A stretch of DNA of 64,000 nucleotides from Marifrigoribacter sp965178585 (GTDB lineage Bacteria; Bacteroidota; Bacteroidia; Flavobacteriales; Flavobacteriaceae): positions 868,001 through 932,000 of the forward strand of contig OZ238267.1 of assembly GCA_965178585.1 (NCBI GenBank), written 5' to 3'. This document shows positions 53,861 to 63,264 of the stretch, one piece after another. Position 1 is the first letter of the stretch, and each line of letters starts with the position of its first letter. The notes under the pieces are model-generated. The model worked only from the letters and a program-made list of their open reading frames with translations. It was not told where the DNA came from and made no database searches. A program made the position numbers and the translations under genes.

Positions 53861-54502
53861 TTATTTTACCCTTGTAATTGTTAAACCATCTCGAATCGGT
53901 AATAATACCGTTTCTAATTTTGGATGATTATTTATCATTTTATTATATTTTAAAAGCGCTTCGGTGTCTTTGTCACCCTCAATAAGAGGTTCAATAATTT
54001 TCCCTGTCCATAATACATTATCACTTAAAATTACAGAGCCACTTTTTAGTTTTGGAAGAAGGATTTCTAAATAATTTGGATAGTTTTTTTTGTCAGCATC
54101 TACAAAAACTAAATCAAAGACTTCATTTAAATTAGGTATGATTTCTAATGCATTACCTATATGTTGAATTATTTGATTTCCATATTCAGATTTGTCAAAA
54201 TATTTTCGCTGAAGATCGAATAATTCTTCATTAGTGTCAATGGTATGAAGTTGTCCTTTACTCTGCATGCCTTCTGCTAAACATAGAGCAGAATAACCTG
54301 TATAAGTACCAATTTCAAGAATTTTTTTTGGATTAATAAGTTTTGAAATCATGCTTAAAACTCTACCCTGAAAATGACCGCTTAACATTCTTGGAGCTAA
54401 CACTTTTTGCCATGTTTCACGACTTAATTGTTGTAATAACTCTGGTTCTTCTTGAGAATGAGCTACTACATAATCATCTAGCTTTTCAGGAATAAAATGC
54501 AT
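53861..54502 (-). CDS. Class I O-methyltransferase (CCoAMT/COMT family)
   Basis: A 213-residue SAM-dependent O-methyltransferase with EIGTYTGYSALCLAEGM (motif I), the metal/SAM motif DLVFVDADKKNY and SDNVLWTGK. Substrates of the family are catechol-like, which would suit hydroxyanthranilates or other aromatics; its position as last gene of the kynurenine operon, 13 bases after the amidohydrolase, hints at this but does not prove it. Confidence 0.87.
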   Translation of the reverse strand: MHFIPEKLDDYVVAHSQEEPELLQQLSRETWQKVLAPRMLSGHFQGRVLSMISKLINPKKILEIGTYTGYSALCLAEGMQSKGQLHTIDTNEELFDLQRKYFDKSEYGNQIIQHIGNALEIIPNLNEVFDLVFVDADKKNYPNYLEILLPKLKSGSVILSDNVLWTGKIIEPLIEGDKDTEALLKYNKMINNHPKLETVLLPIRDGLTITRVK

Positions 54503-54515
54503 TATAATATTTAAA

Positions 54516-55598
54516 CTAATTAATGATTTTTTTTATTAATTCTTGTTTAGCTTTTTCATCATCACCAAACAACCATTGCAAAACATTGTCATCCCAAATT
54601 GCATCACATTCAGTAGAAGTTAAAATGTTTTGTTCTTGAGCTAAATCTAATATTTTACCTGGATATGAGGATTGATCTTCGCTTTCCATTTCCCCTAAAG
54701 GATATGGATCGTCTAAGCCCATAATAATTTGCTTAGAAGTTTGATTTTTAACAATTAATTGTAAAGATCCTGTATCATGAACCAAGGTGTCAAAGAATAT
54801 GTTTTTATGAGCCACCGATTTTCTTGGATGTACTTTACCTTCAAATAAATCAGGTCTTCCATCAAACCCTTGAATACGTCTACCTAAATTCATTTGAGCT
54901 AATTGGCCACCATGAGCAAAACAAGTTCTCATATTTGGGAATTTATCTGCATACCCGTTTAAAGTAAAAAAATGATAGGCATCTGCACATTGTGCCAACA
55001 TCCAAATTAAATGAAAACGCCAAGCTGTATTTTCTAGTTTTATAAACTTTTCACCATCATAGGGATGTATTTCTACAGCAAGATTGTATTTGTTTGCCAA
55101 TTCAAAAATTGGCTCGTTCTCTTCATCAAAAATACAACGCCAAGTACCAATAGTGTCCATATAATGAGTAGGTAAACATAACAATCTTAATCCAAGGTCT
55201 TCAACACATCGCTCTATTTCCCATAATGCACCTCTTCCATAACCTGGGTGAACTACAAAACCGCAAGTGAATTTTGAAGAATGATCATGTTGAACCTTAG
55301 CATTGAAATCGTTTTGAAAACGCAATGCTTGCTTCATTTCTTCCAAACGAAGTCCATTTCCATATAACTGAGATAAATTTAAAACCACAGCATGGTCAAT
55401 TTTAAATTTATCCATCCATTCTAATTTTTCATCTAAAAAGAAACTTGAATCGGTTACAGGACGCTTCCAATTTTTTTGAAGCATAAAATTTCGATCTTTA
55501 TCTACCCAAAAAATACCATTGTCTTTCATAAACTGAGGAATTTCCTCAGGATAGGGAAGTAGGTGTGAATGCCCGTTAATTCTTAATTTTCTTTTCAT
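54516..55598 (-). CDS. ACMSD-like amidohydrolase
   Basis: A 360-residue amidohydrolase-2 enzyme with metal ligands His10 and His12 (NGHSHLLPY), a His in GFVVHPG, FAHGGQ, and Asp in MGLDDPYPLG. It matches 2-amino-3-carboxymuconate-6-semialdehyde decarboxylase, which diverts the kynurenine ring-cleavage product from quinolinate toward 2-aminomuconate. The cluster supports the assignment. It lies 27 bases after the SDR gene, where a 3-hydroxyanthranilate dioxygenase gene might be expected. Confidence 0.85.
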   Translation of the reverse strand: MKRKLRINGHSHLLPYPEEIPQFMKDNGIFWVDKDRNFMLQKNWKRPVTDSSFFLDEKLEWMDKFKIDHAVVLNLSQLYGNGLRLEEMKQALRFQNDFNAKVQHDHSSKFTCGFVVHPGYGRGALWEIERCVEDLGLRLLCLPTHYMDTIGTWRCIFDEENEPIFELANKYNLAVEIHPYDGEKFIKLENTAWRFHLIWMLAQCADAYHFFTLNGYADKFPNMRTCFAHGGQLAQMNLGRRIQGFDGRPDLFEGKVHPRKSVAHKNIFFDTLVHDTGSLQLIVKNQTSKQIIMGLDDPYPLGEMESEDQSSYPGKILDLAQEQNILTSTECDAIWDDNVLQWLFGDDEKAKQELIKKIIN

Positions 55599-55625
55599 TA
55601 TAAATTCCTTTATGGATGTTTTTTA

Positions 55626-56408
55626 TTATAAACTTTTAGTCCTTCCCCCATCAACGGGTAAATTGATACCGTTGATATAACCTGCTGCTTCACTTGCTAA
55701 GAAAACTACTGCATAAGCTATTTCCTCAGGTTCGGCAAATCTTCTAGCAGGTACAATACTTCTCATTACTTCACTTGCTTCCTCTGGAGACTTTCCAATT
55801 TTTTTACCAATATTCACCATTATTTGATCCAATCGCTCAGTTGCTGTTGCACCCGGTAACACATTATTAACAGTAATTCCAAAAGGACCTAGTTCAGCTG
55901 CTAATGTTTTACTCCAGTTGGCAACTGCTCCTCGTATGGTGTTACTTACTCCTAAACCTTCAATAGGTTGCTTAACAGAAGTTGAAATGATATTGATAAT
56001 TCTACCATATCCATTTTCTTTCATTCCATCTACCACTGCTTGAACTAATAAATGGTTACATAATAAATGTTGTGAAAATGCATCAGTAAATTCTGAAAGC
56101 TCAGCATTAAAAATAGGTCCTCCTTTTGGTCCTCCTGTATTGTTTAAAAGGATGTGGTAATTTTTAGAAATGTTATTTGAAAGAACTTCTTTTAATGAAT
56201 TTGGATTACTGAAATCTGCCACCAAATAATTATGATTCTGCCCATTTCCTGTAGGTAATTCTAAAAGTACTTTTTTCAATTTATCTTCATTTCTTGCAAT
56301 TAAAGTAATATTTGCACCTAGAGATGCTAATTCCATTGCAGAAGCTTTTCCAATTCCCGCAGTACTACCACAGATTAAAGCATTTTTATTTTTTAAGTTT
56401 AAATTCAT
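55626..56408 (-). CDS. Atypical SDR-family protein lacking the YxxxK dyad
   Basis: A 260-residue short-chain dehydrogenase/reductase fold with cofactor motif GSTAGIG (14-20), the NNTGG segment (89-93) and NVLPG. The usual catalytic Tyr and Lys align with Ser155 and Arg159 in GLGVSNTIRGAVANW, so ordinary SDR chemistry is doubtful. The VSNTIR pattern seems shared with relatives, from memory. Its role in the kynurenine operon is unknown. Seventeen bases follow the aldehyde dehydrogenase. Confidence 0.83.
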   Translation of the reverse strand: MNLNLKNKNALICGSTAGIGKASAMELASLGANITLIARNEDKLKKVLLELPTGNGQNHNYLVADFSNPNSLKEVLSNNISKNYHILLNNTGGPKGGPIFNAELSEFTDAFSQHLLCNHLLVQAVVDGMKENGYGRIINIISTSVKQPIEGLGVSNTIRGAVANWSKTLAAELGPFGITVNNVLPGATATERLDQIMVNIGKKIGKSPEEASEVMRSIVPARRFAEPEEIAYAVVFLASEAAGYINGINLPVDGGRTKSL

Positions 56409-56425
56409 AAATTAAATTTCAAAAA

Positions 56426-57874
56426 TTAATTATCGTATTTTATACATATGTTTTTGGCTTCTGTGAAGAATTTTAAGGCTTCAAAACCTCCTTCTCGACC
56501 TACACCACTATTTTTTACTCCACCAAAAGGAGTTCTTAAATCTCGATTAAGCCAAGTATTTACCCAGACTATGCCAGATTCTATTTGTTTAGAAACTCTC
56601 ATGGTTCTATCTAGATTACTAGTCCATAAAGTTGCAGATAGCCCATATTTTACACTGTTTGCCATTTCCAATACTTCTTCTTCAGATTCAAAAGGCATTA
56701 AGGTTACAACGGGTCCAAATATCTCTTCTTGATTCACACGACATTTATGATCTAAAATTTCAATAACTGTTGGCTCTAAATAATATCCATTTTCAGAGCC
56801 ATTAATTGTTACTTGATTTCCGCCACATAATATTTCACCACCTTCTTCTTTTGCAAGGTCAATATAGGATTTTACTTTTTCAAAGTGAGGTTTGGAGACC
56901 AAAGCTCCAATATTAGTATCTGCTTCAAATGGATTACCAACTTTTAATTCTTTTACCTTAGAAACAAAGTCTTTTTTAAATTTATTATATATAGATTTCT
57001 CTACAAAAATTCTACTTCCACATAAACATATTTGACCTTGGTTTGCAAAGGATGATTTGACAGTTACTGAAAGCATTTTATCATAATTACAATCTGCAAA
57101 TATGAGATTAGGGTTTTTACCACCTAATTCTAAAGACAATTTTTTAAACATTGGAGCGGCTGTTCTAGCTATCGATTCTCCTGTTTTAGTTCCTCCAGTA
57201 AATGAAATTGCTTTTATGTTTGGATGCTCTACAATAGCTTGTCCAGCAGAAGGACCTGTTCCATGAACAATATTTAACACCCCTTTTGGTAAATCTGCTT
57301 TTGTGCAAATTTCACCTAACAAAAATGCTGTCATTGGTGTTACTTCACTTGGTTTTGCTACTACTGTATTACCAGCAGCTAATGCTGGAGCAATTTTCCA
57401 AGTAAATAAATATAAAGGAAGGTTCCAAGGTGAAATGCATCCAACAACACCAATGGGTTGTCTAATCGTGAAATTCATAGTGTTTAAACCAACACTTTCG
57501 TGAGCTTCACTTGCAAATTGAGTAATAGCATGGGCGAAAAATCTGAAATTACTCGATGCTCTAGGAATATCAACAGCCCTAGCTAAACTTAAAGGTTTTC
57601 CATTGTCTAAAGCTTCAGCTTCAGCAAGCATTTCTAAATTACCTTCTATGAGATCTGCTATTTTCGATAGAATTGCACTACGTTCATCAATAGTTGTATT
57701 AGACCACGAAGGAAAAGCATTTTTTGCAGCTAGATATGCTTTGTCAATATCTTCTGAAGAAGAATAAGCGATTTTAGAATACACTTCTCCTTTTGAAGGG
57801 TTGTAATTGTCTAGCCAATCTTGTGAGAAAGGCTCGCAATAAGCGCCATCTATGTAATTTAGAATTTTCTTCAT
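56426..57874 (-). CDS. 2-aminomuconate 6-semialdehyde dehydrogenase-like aldehyde dehydrogenase
   Basis: A 482-residue aldehyde dehydrogenase with catalytic Glu in LELGGKNP and catalytic Cys in NQGQICLCGSR, and the FTGGTKTG NAD site. The operon context (after ACMSD-type decarboxylation) indicates 2-aminomuconate semialdehyde as substrate; 2-hydroxymuconate semialdehyde is the main alternative. Ten bases follow the RidA-like gene. Confidence 0.85.
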   Translation of the reverse strand: MKKILNYIDGAYCEPFSQDWLDNYNPSKGEVYSKIAYSSSEDIDKAYLAAKNAFPSWSNTTIDERSAILSKIADLIEGNLEMLAEAEALDNGKPLSLARAVDIPRASSNFRFFAHAITQFASEAHESVGLNTMNFTIRQPIGVVGCISPWNLPLYLFTWKIAPALAAGNTVVAKPSEVTPMTAFLLGEICTKADLPKGVLNIVHGTGPSAGQAIVEHPNIKAISFTGGTKTGESIARTAAPMFKKLSLELGGKNPNLIFADCNYDKMLSVTVKSSFANQGQICLCGSRIFVEKSIYNKFKKDFVSKVKELKVGNPFEADTNIGALVSKPHFEKVKSYIDLAKEEGGEILCGGNQVTINGSENGYYLEPTVIEILDHKCRVNQEEIFGPVVTLMPFESEEEVLEMANSVKYGLSATLWTSNLDRTMRVSKQIESGIVWVNTWLNRDLRTPFGGVKNSGVGREGGFEALKFFTEAKNICIKYDN

Positions 57875-57884
57875 ATTATAAATA

Positions 57885-58301
57885 TTATAACGGCTTGTAT
57901 GCCATTACTTTAATTTCCACTACTAAATCTGGATGAGGTAATTGGTGAACAGCAACTGTTGTTCTAGTAGGTCCTGTTTCTTTATCGAAAAATTCAGCAT
58001 AGGCTTTATTATATCCTGCAAAGTCGTTCATATTTACTAAAAAAGTTGATACATCAACCACATCTTTTAATGAGGCACCGACTTTCTTTAAATTAGCATC
58101 AATATTGTTAAGTACTTCTCGTGTTTGAACTTCAATATTTAAATGTTTTGTCCCCATTTCATCAATAACATCAACCCCAGCAATGCTATTATCGGGCCTA
58201 CGTGAACTAGTTCCCGAAACAAAAATAAAATCACCTGCTCGTTTCACATGTGGGTAAGCTCCTCTTGGAGTAACTTTTCCTTCTGCATTTTTATCATTCA
58301 T
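57885..58301 (-). CDS. RidA-family protein, probable 2-aminomuconate deaminase
   Basis: A 138-residue YjgF/RidA-type protein with the trimeric-fold motifs FIFVSGTSSRRP and GPTRTTVAVHQLPHP, which includes the family Arg. In aminomuconate pathways such a protein deaminates 2-aminomuconate; the location between kmo and the aldehyde dehydrogenase supports that over generic imine deaminase. Three bases follow kmo. Confidence 0.82.
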   Translation of the reverse strand: MNDKNAEGKVTPRGAYPHVKRAGDFIFVSGTSSRRPDNSIAGVDVIDEMGTKHLNIEVQTREVLNNIDANLKKVGASLKDVVDVSTFLVNMNDFAGYNKAYAEFFDKETGPTRTTVAVHQLPHPDLVVEIKVMAYKPL

Positions 58302-58304
58302 ATT

Positions 58305-59705
58305 TTATAAGTTTTTTGCAACTTTATCGTCGTGTAAAATGTTTTTTGTTTCCCTTAACACTAAAGTAAGTTTCTCTTCTAAACTCATGTCTTTTGTTAG
58401 TTTTCCGTCGTCTAATAAGTTTAAAATTGCCTTATCTTGAGCTCTACCTCTTTTCATTGCTACGGAATAGGGTATGTCTGCATTAAAAGTAACTAAGGAA
58501 TACTTTGAATTGTATTTTTCTGGATAATTGTCTTCAAAAGCAACTTCTAATTTTCTTTTTTCTTGAAATAAAGGATTAGCAGTATGCTCTTTCATCTCAT
58601 AAAAGTTGTCAATTGCTAAATCTGCAATTGCATCTGCATCTACTTTTCTTTCCTTTTGAAATTCTAAAAAAGTAGTTTTCCAATCTCCTTCGTATTTTTC
58701 AATATATTTATCTAAAACAACAACATCTTCAAATGAAGCTATCATTCCCTGACCATAAAAAGGTACAATAGCATGTGCTGCATCACCCATAATGAGTGTT
58801 TTTCCATAAGTGCTCCAAGGATAACATTTTACAGTTCCTAAGTTGCCAGTTGGGTTTTCGAAAAACTCTTCAGTTAAATTTGGCATTAACGCTTTTGCAT
58901 CTGGGAATTCTCTTTCGAAATAATCAGAAACTTTTTCGGGATTATTTAATTTTTCAAAATTATCATTTCCTGTTTCATGAGCTAAAAATAAAGTAACAGT
59001 AAAACTACCATCTAAATTTGGTAATGAAATTAACATGTTTTCACCCCTTGGCCAAATATGTAAAGCGTTATGATCTGTTTTAAAGCTTCCATCTTCATTG
59101 GCTGGAATCGTTAATTCTTTATAACTATGACTTAACCAATCAATAGAAAAACTTAAGCGTAGTTGTTTACTACTAAACATGTTGTTTCTCATAACAGAGC
59201 CAGCGCCATCTGTACCGAAAATTAGATCTGCGGAATGTGTGCTGTTTTCTTTAGTTAGATAATCATTAAAAACAGCAGTTGTGTTTTCAAGATCAACAGA
59301 TTGACAACTTTGATTAAAAAGTAACGTTACGTTTGGAAGTTTTTCGGCAGCATCTAATAATAACATATTTAAACCAGGACGAGAAATTGAATTGATGTAT
59401 TTGTCTTCTCGTCCACTGTAAAGGCTCATAAATTTATTCCCTTTTGTATCGTGGATCATACGACCCAACATAGGTAAACACAATTTTTTCACTTCATCTT
59501 GTAAACCAACCATTTTCATGGCTTTCATACCACGATCCGAAAATGCTAAATTAATAGATCGCCCTGCATCTTGTTCTACTTTACGTAAATCAGGTCGTTT
59601 TTCAACTAACTTTACATTATAACCTCTTTGTCCTAAACGTAATGCTAATAAACTACCACATAGTCCAGCTCCTATAATTAATATATTTTCTTTTTTAGAC
59701 TCCAT
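58305..59705 (-). CDS. kmo: Kynurenine 3-monooxygenase
   Basis: A 466-residue FAD-dependent hydroxylase converting kynurenine to 3-hydroxykynurenine with NADPH and O2. It has the Rossmann motif IIGAGLCGSLLALRLGQRG (about 10-28), the RSINLAFSDRG segment, the second FAD motif IMGDAAHAIVPFYGQGM and a C-terminal hydrophobic region. It overlaps the kynU stop by one base (TAATG). Confidence 0.94.
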   Translation of the reverse strand: MESKKENILIIGAGLCGSLLALRLGQRGYNVKLVEKRPDLRKVEQDAGRSINLAFSDRGMKAMKMVGLQDEVKKLCLPMLGRMIHDTKGNKFMSLYSGREDKYINSISRPGLNMLLLDAAEKLPNVTLLFNQSCQSVDLENTTAVFNDYLTKENSTHSADLIFGTDGAGSVMRNNMFSSKQLRLSFSIDWLSHSYKELTIPANEDGSFKTDHNALHIWPRGENMLISLPNLDGSFTVTLFLAHETGNDNFEKLNNPEKVSDYFEREFPDAKALMPNLTEEFFENPTGNLGTVKCYPWSTYGKTLIMGDAAHAIVPFYGQGMIASFEDVVVLDKYIEKYEGDWKTTFLEFQKERKVDADAIADLAIDNFYEMKEHTANPLFQEKRKLEVAFEDNYPEKYNSKYSLVTFNADIPYSVAMKRGRAQDKAILNLLDDGKLTKDMSLEEKLTLVLRETKNILHDDKVAKNL

Positions 59706-60967
59706 TAATTTAATACTTTTTTTAATCGTTGAACAAACTCAAAAACATCTTGATAATTGTTATAAAGTGGGGCAGGAGCTACTCTAATCACATCAGGTTC
59801 TCTCCAATCGCTTATCACTCCAGTTTGTGTAAGTTGAGTATGTAATTCTTTATTAGCACTTTTTACTTGTATAGATAATTGACAGCCTCTTTCTTCAGGG
59901 TTTTTGGGAGTAATAATACTTATTCTTTCGTCATTTAATTCATTTATCAGATATTCTAAAAAACCGGTTAATGTTTTAGATTTTTTAATAATATTTTCAA
60001 AACCTGCTTTTTCAAATAAGTCCAAGGAAGCTCTAATTGCTGCCATTGATAATATAGCAGGGTTGCTTAATTGCCACCCTTCTGCACCAGAAAGTACATC
60101 AAAATCGTGGCGCATATTAAAACGTGTTTGTTTATTATGACCCCACCATCCTGCAAATCGATTTAAATCTGGATTGTTAGCATGACGTTCGTGTACAAAA
60201 CATCCACCTAAACTTCCAGGACCGCTATTTAAATATTTATAAGTACACCAAACAGCAAAATCTGCTCCTGTTTCATGTAAGTTAGGTTGAATATTTCCTA
60301 CACCATGGGCTAAATCAAAACCTACTAGGCTATTGTATTTGTGCCCTAATTCTGTAATCTTTTTTAAAGGATACAATTGACCTGAATAATAATTAGTACT
60401 TCCAATCATTAATAATGCAATTTCATCACCTTGTTCTTGCATTATTTTTTCTAGATCTTCAAAACGACATAATTCTTCTCCTTCACGTGGTTTCCATAAA
60501 ATAAGACCGTCTTTAGCATCATATCCATGAAACTTCAATTGACTTTCCATTGCATATTTATCTGAAGGAAATGCATCACTTTCAATTACGATTTTGTATT
60601 TACTTTTAGTGGGCTGATAAAATGATACCATCATTAAATGAAGATTGGTAGTCAAGCTATTCATGATCACAACTTCACTCGATTTTGCACCCACAATTTT
60701 TGCCATAGAGTTTGTTAAAAATTCATGATAAGGTAACCAAGGATGTTTAGCATCGGTATGTCCTTCTACACCAAATTTTGCCCAATCATTAAGTTCTTGT
60801 TGTAAATAATTGGATGTTTTTTTTGGTTGAAGTCCTAATGAGTTTCCACAGAGATATATTAATTCATCACCCACATTATTAGTTGGGATTAAAAATTCTT
60901 TCCTATAGTTTTTTAATGGGTCTTCTTGATCCTTTTTAAAAGCAAAGGCTAAATTGTTTTCGTACAT
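59705..60967 (-). CDS. kynU: Kynureninase
   Basis: A 420-residue PLP enzyme cleaving (3-hydroxy)kynurenine to (3-hydroxy)anthranilate and alanine. It has YLCGNSLGLQPKKT near the N-terminus, GFDLAHGVGN with the PLP-ring Asp, and the Schiff-base Lys in WCTYKYLNSGPG. First gene of the seven-gene operon, with a -7 element at 60993-61000. In a tryptophan-catabolic setting the upstream dioxygenase must be encoded elsewhere. Confidence 0.95.
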   Translation of the reverse strand: MYENNLAFAFKKDQEDPLKNYRKEFLIPTNNVGDELIYLCGNSLGLQPKKTSNYLQQELNDWAKFGVEGHTDAKHPWLPYHEFLTNSMAKIVGAKSSEVVIMNSLTTNLHLMMVSFYQPTKSKYKIVIESDAFPSDKYAMESQLKFHGYDAKDGLILWKPREGEELCRFEDLEKIMQEQGDEIALLMIGSTNYYSGQLYPLKKITELGHKYNSLVGFDLAHGVGNIQPNLHETGADFAVWCTYKYLNSGPGSLGGCFVHERHANNPDLNRFAGWWGHNKQTRFNMRHDFDVLSGAEGWQLSNPAILSMAAIRASLDLFEKAGFENIIKKSKTLTGFLEYLINELNDERISIITPKNPEERGCQLSIQVKSANKELHTQLTQTGVISDWREPDVIRVAPAPLYNNYQDVFEFVQRLKKVLN

Positions 60968-60992
60968 TTAAATCATAAATTTTGAACTTAAA

Positions 60993-61000
60993 CAAAAATA
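60993..61000 (-). promoter_or_regulatory. -7 element for the kynurenine operon
   Basis: The minus strand reads TATTTTTG, 25 bases before the kynU ATG. The nearest upstream TTG is 25 bases away, slightly long. Confidence 0.45.
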
Positions 61001-61103
61001 GGGATTATTAAATTAATTACTTTCTCAATTAATGCGAAATAAAACTGTATCTCAAGTAAAATAATACCTTTTTATGTTTTATATTTAAATCAAAATTGAT
61101 TAG

Positions 61104-63259
61104 ATGAAAAAATTTACTTTATTTTTATTTTTATTATTATCTGTTTTTAGTGAAGCTCAGAATTTGTCAATTGCAAGAGAATGGAATGAACAAGTTTTGC
61201 ATGCTATAAGAAATGATTTTGCTCGCCCTACTGTTCATGCTAGAAATCTATTTCATACTTCTATAGCAATGTATGATATTTGGGCTGTATTTGATGAAAA
61301 AGCTGATACCTTCTTCTTGGGTAAAACTGTAGGAGATTTTACATGTGTTTATGATGGATTTTATATTGAAGAGCCTATTGATGAAGCTAGGAAAAAGGCT
61401 ATAAGTTATGCTGTTTATAGAATTATGTTACATAGGTTTTCTAACTCACCTGGAATGGAAGATATTTATTTGTCGATAAATAATTTTATGGATGAATTAG
61501 GATATGATAAGAATATGACTAGCATTGACTATCATGATGGTAATGTTGCTGCATTAGGTAATTTGTTGCAAGTCAGATCATAGAATTTGGCTTACAAGAT
61601 GGGGCAAATGAACAAAGTGATTATTCAAATTTATTTTACGAACCATTAAATGAAAGCTTAAATACTGATTTTGGAGGCAATCCAAATCTTACTGAGCCAA
61701 ATCATTGGCAACCTTTAACAATTGAAGAATTTATTGATCAAAGTGGGAATTATTTTCCAGGAGGTTCACCTGAATTTTTGAGCCCAGAATGGGGTAAAGT
61801 AACACCATTTTCTCTTACTGATGAAAATCTTACAATACACAATACACCAGGTTATGATTTTTGGGTGTATCATGACCCAGAAAGCCCCTCTTTTATTCAA
61901 GATGGTTTAGGTATGAGTGATCCGTATAAATGGGGCTTTGCTTTGGTTTCAATTTGGGGGTCTCATTTAGATCCAAATGATGATGTGATGATTGATGTCT
62001 CACCAGCAAGTATAGGGAATATTACATCATTCCCTGAAACTTTTGAAGAATATAAAGATTTTTATAATATAGAAAATGGAGGAGATCCAAGTTTGGGATG
62101 GGATATTAATCCAAGTACCGGCATGCCTTATGAAGAACAGTTGATTCCTAGAGGTGATTATACAAGAGTTTTGGCAGAGTTTTGGGCAGATGGACCAGAT
62201 AGTGAAACACCACCAGGACATTGGTTTACAATTTTGAATTATGTTAGTGACCATCCAGATTTAGTAAAAAAGTTTAAAGGAGTAGGAGATGTTTTAGATG
62301 ATTTAGAATGGGATATTAAGTCTTATTTTATATTATCAGGAGCTTTGCATGATTCAGCTATAGCAGCTTGGGGCATTAAAGGATATTATGACTATATAAG
62401 ACCTATGAGTGCGATTCGATATATGTCTGATCAAGGACAGTCTTCAGATTCTTCCTTAGATAGTTTTAGTCCTCATGGAATTCCTCTTGTACCTGGTTAT
62501 ATTGAAATTGTTGAAGAAGGAGATCCGCTTGAAGGGGAATATTTAGAAAATATTGGGAAAGTTAAAGTATTTACTTGGAGAGGACACGACTATATCATAG
62601 ATGCAGATTTTGATATTGCTGGTGTTGGTTGGATTTTAGCTGAGAATTGGTTTCCCTACCAACAACCATCTTTTGTCACTCCTCCTTTTGCAGGTTATGT
62701 CTCAGGTCATTCCACTTTCTCAAGAGCCGCCGCCGAAGTATTGACTAAATTAACTAATGATGAATTCTTTCCTGGAGGAATGGGGACATTTAGTGTTTAT
62801 ACTAATGATTTTTTGAAATTTGAAGTAGGTCCAAGTGTAGATTTTCAATTGCAATGGGCCACATATAGAGACGCGTCTGATCAAACTAGTTTATCGAGAA
62901 TTTGGGGAGGAATACATCCGCCAATTGATGATATTCCAGGTCGTAGAATTGGTGAAAAGATTGGTAATAAAGCTTTTGAATTTGGAGAAAAGTATTTTGA
63001 GAAAGAGAATGTTTATGAAAGTGTATTTTATCCAAATCCAGCTAATGATTATATTAATATTCAATTTGAAACAGATTCTCAAATACATGTTGAAATTTAC
63101 GATTTAAATGGAAGAAAAATATTAAGCAACCCTATTCAATTTAATAATTTAAATCGTTTTAGAATTAATATTTCTAGTCTTAGTCAAGGTTTTTATATTA
63201 TTTATTTAGTAGATCAGAATGATAATGAATTAGCTATTTATAAATTGCTAAAGAATTAA
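61104..63259 (+). pseudogene. Vanadium-haloperoxidase/PAP2-like secreted protein with T9SS domain, frameshifted
   Basis: Two frames together encode about 718 residues. Frame one (61104-61583) holds the signal peptide (ending SEAQ) and an N-terminal helical part. The reading then continues in another frame as SQIIEFGLQDGANEQSDYSN (from about 61571), with an open frame to 63259. The later part has the PAP2/haloperoxidase vanadate or phosphate site (SGHSTFSRA, GGIHPPIDD with His) and a C-terminal T9SS sorting domain (FYPNPANDYINIQF). One base is missing near 61563-61571. Either a real inactivation or a sequence error. Confidence 0.82.
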
Positions 63260-63264
63260 TAAAT

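Noticed and set aside
61778..63259. Independent gene starting at an internal Met
   Set aside because: Coding sequence in the same frame extends upstream to about 61571, so this is the second half of a frameshifted gene.
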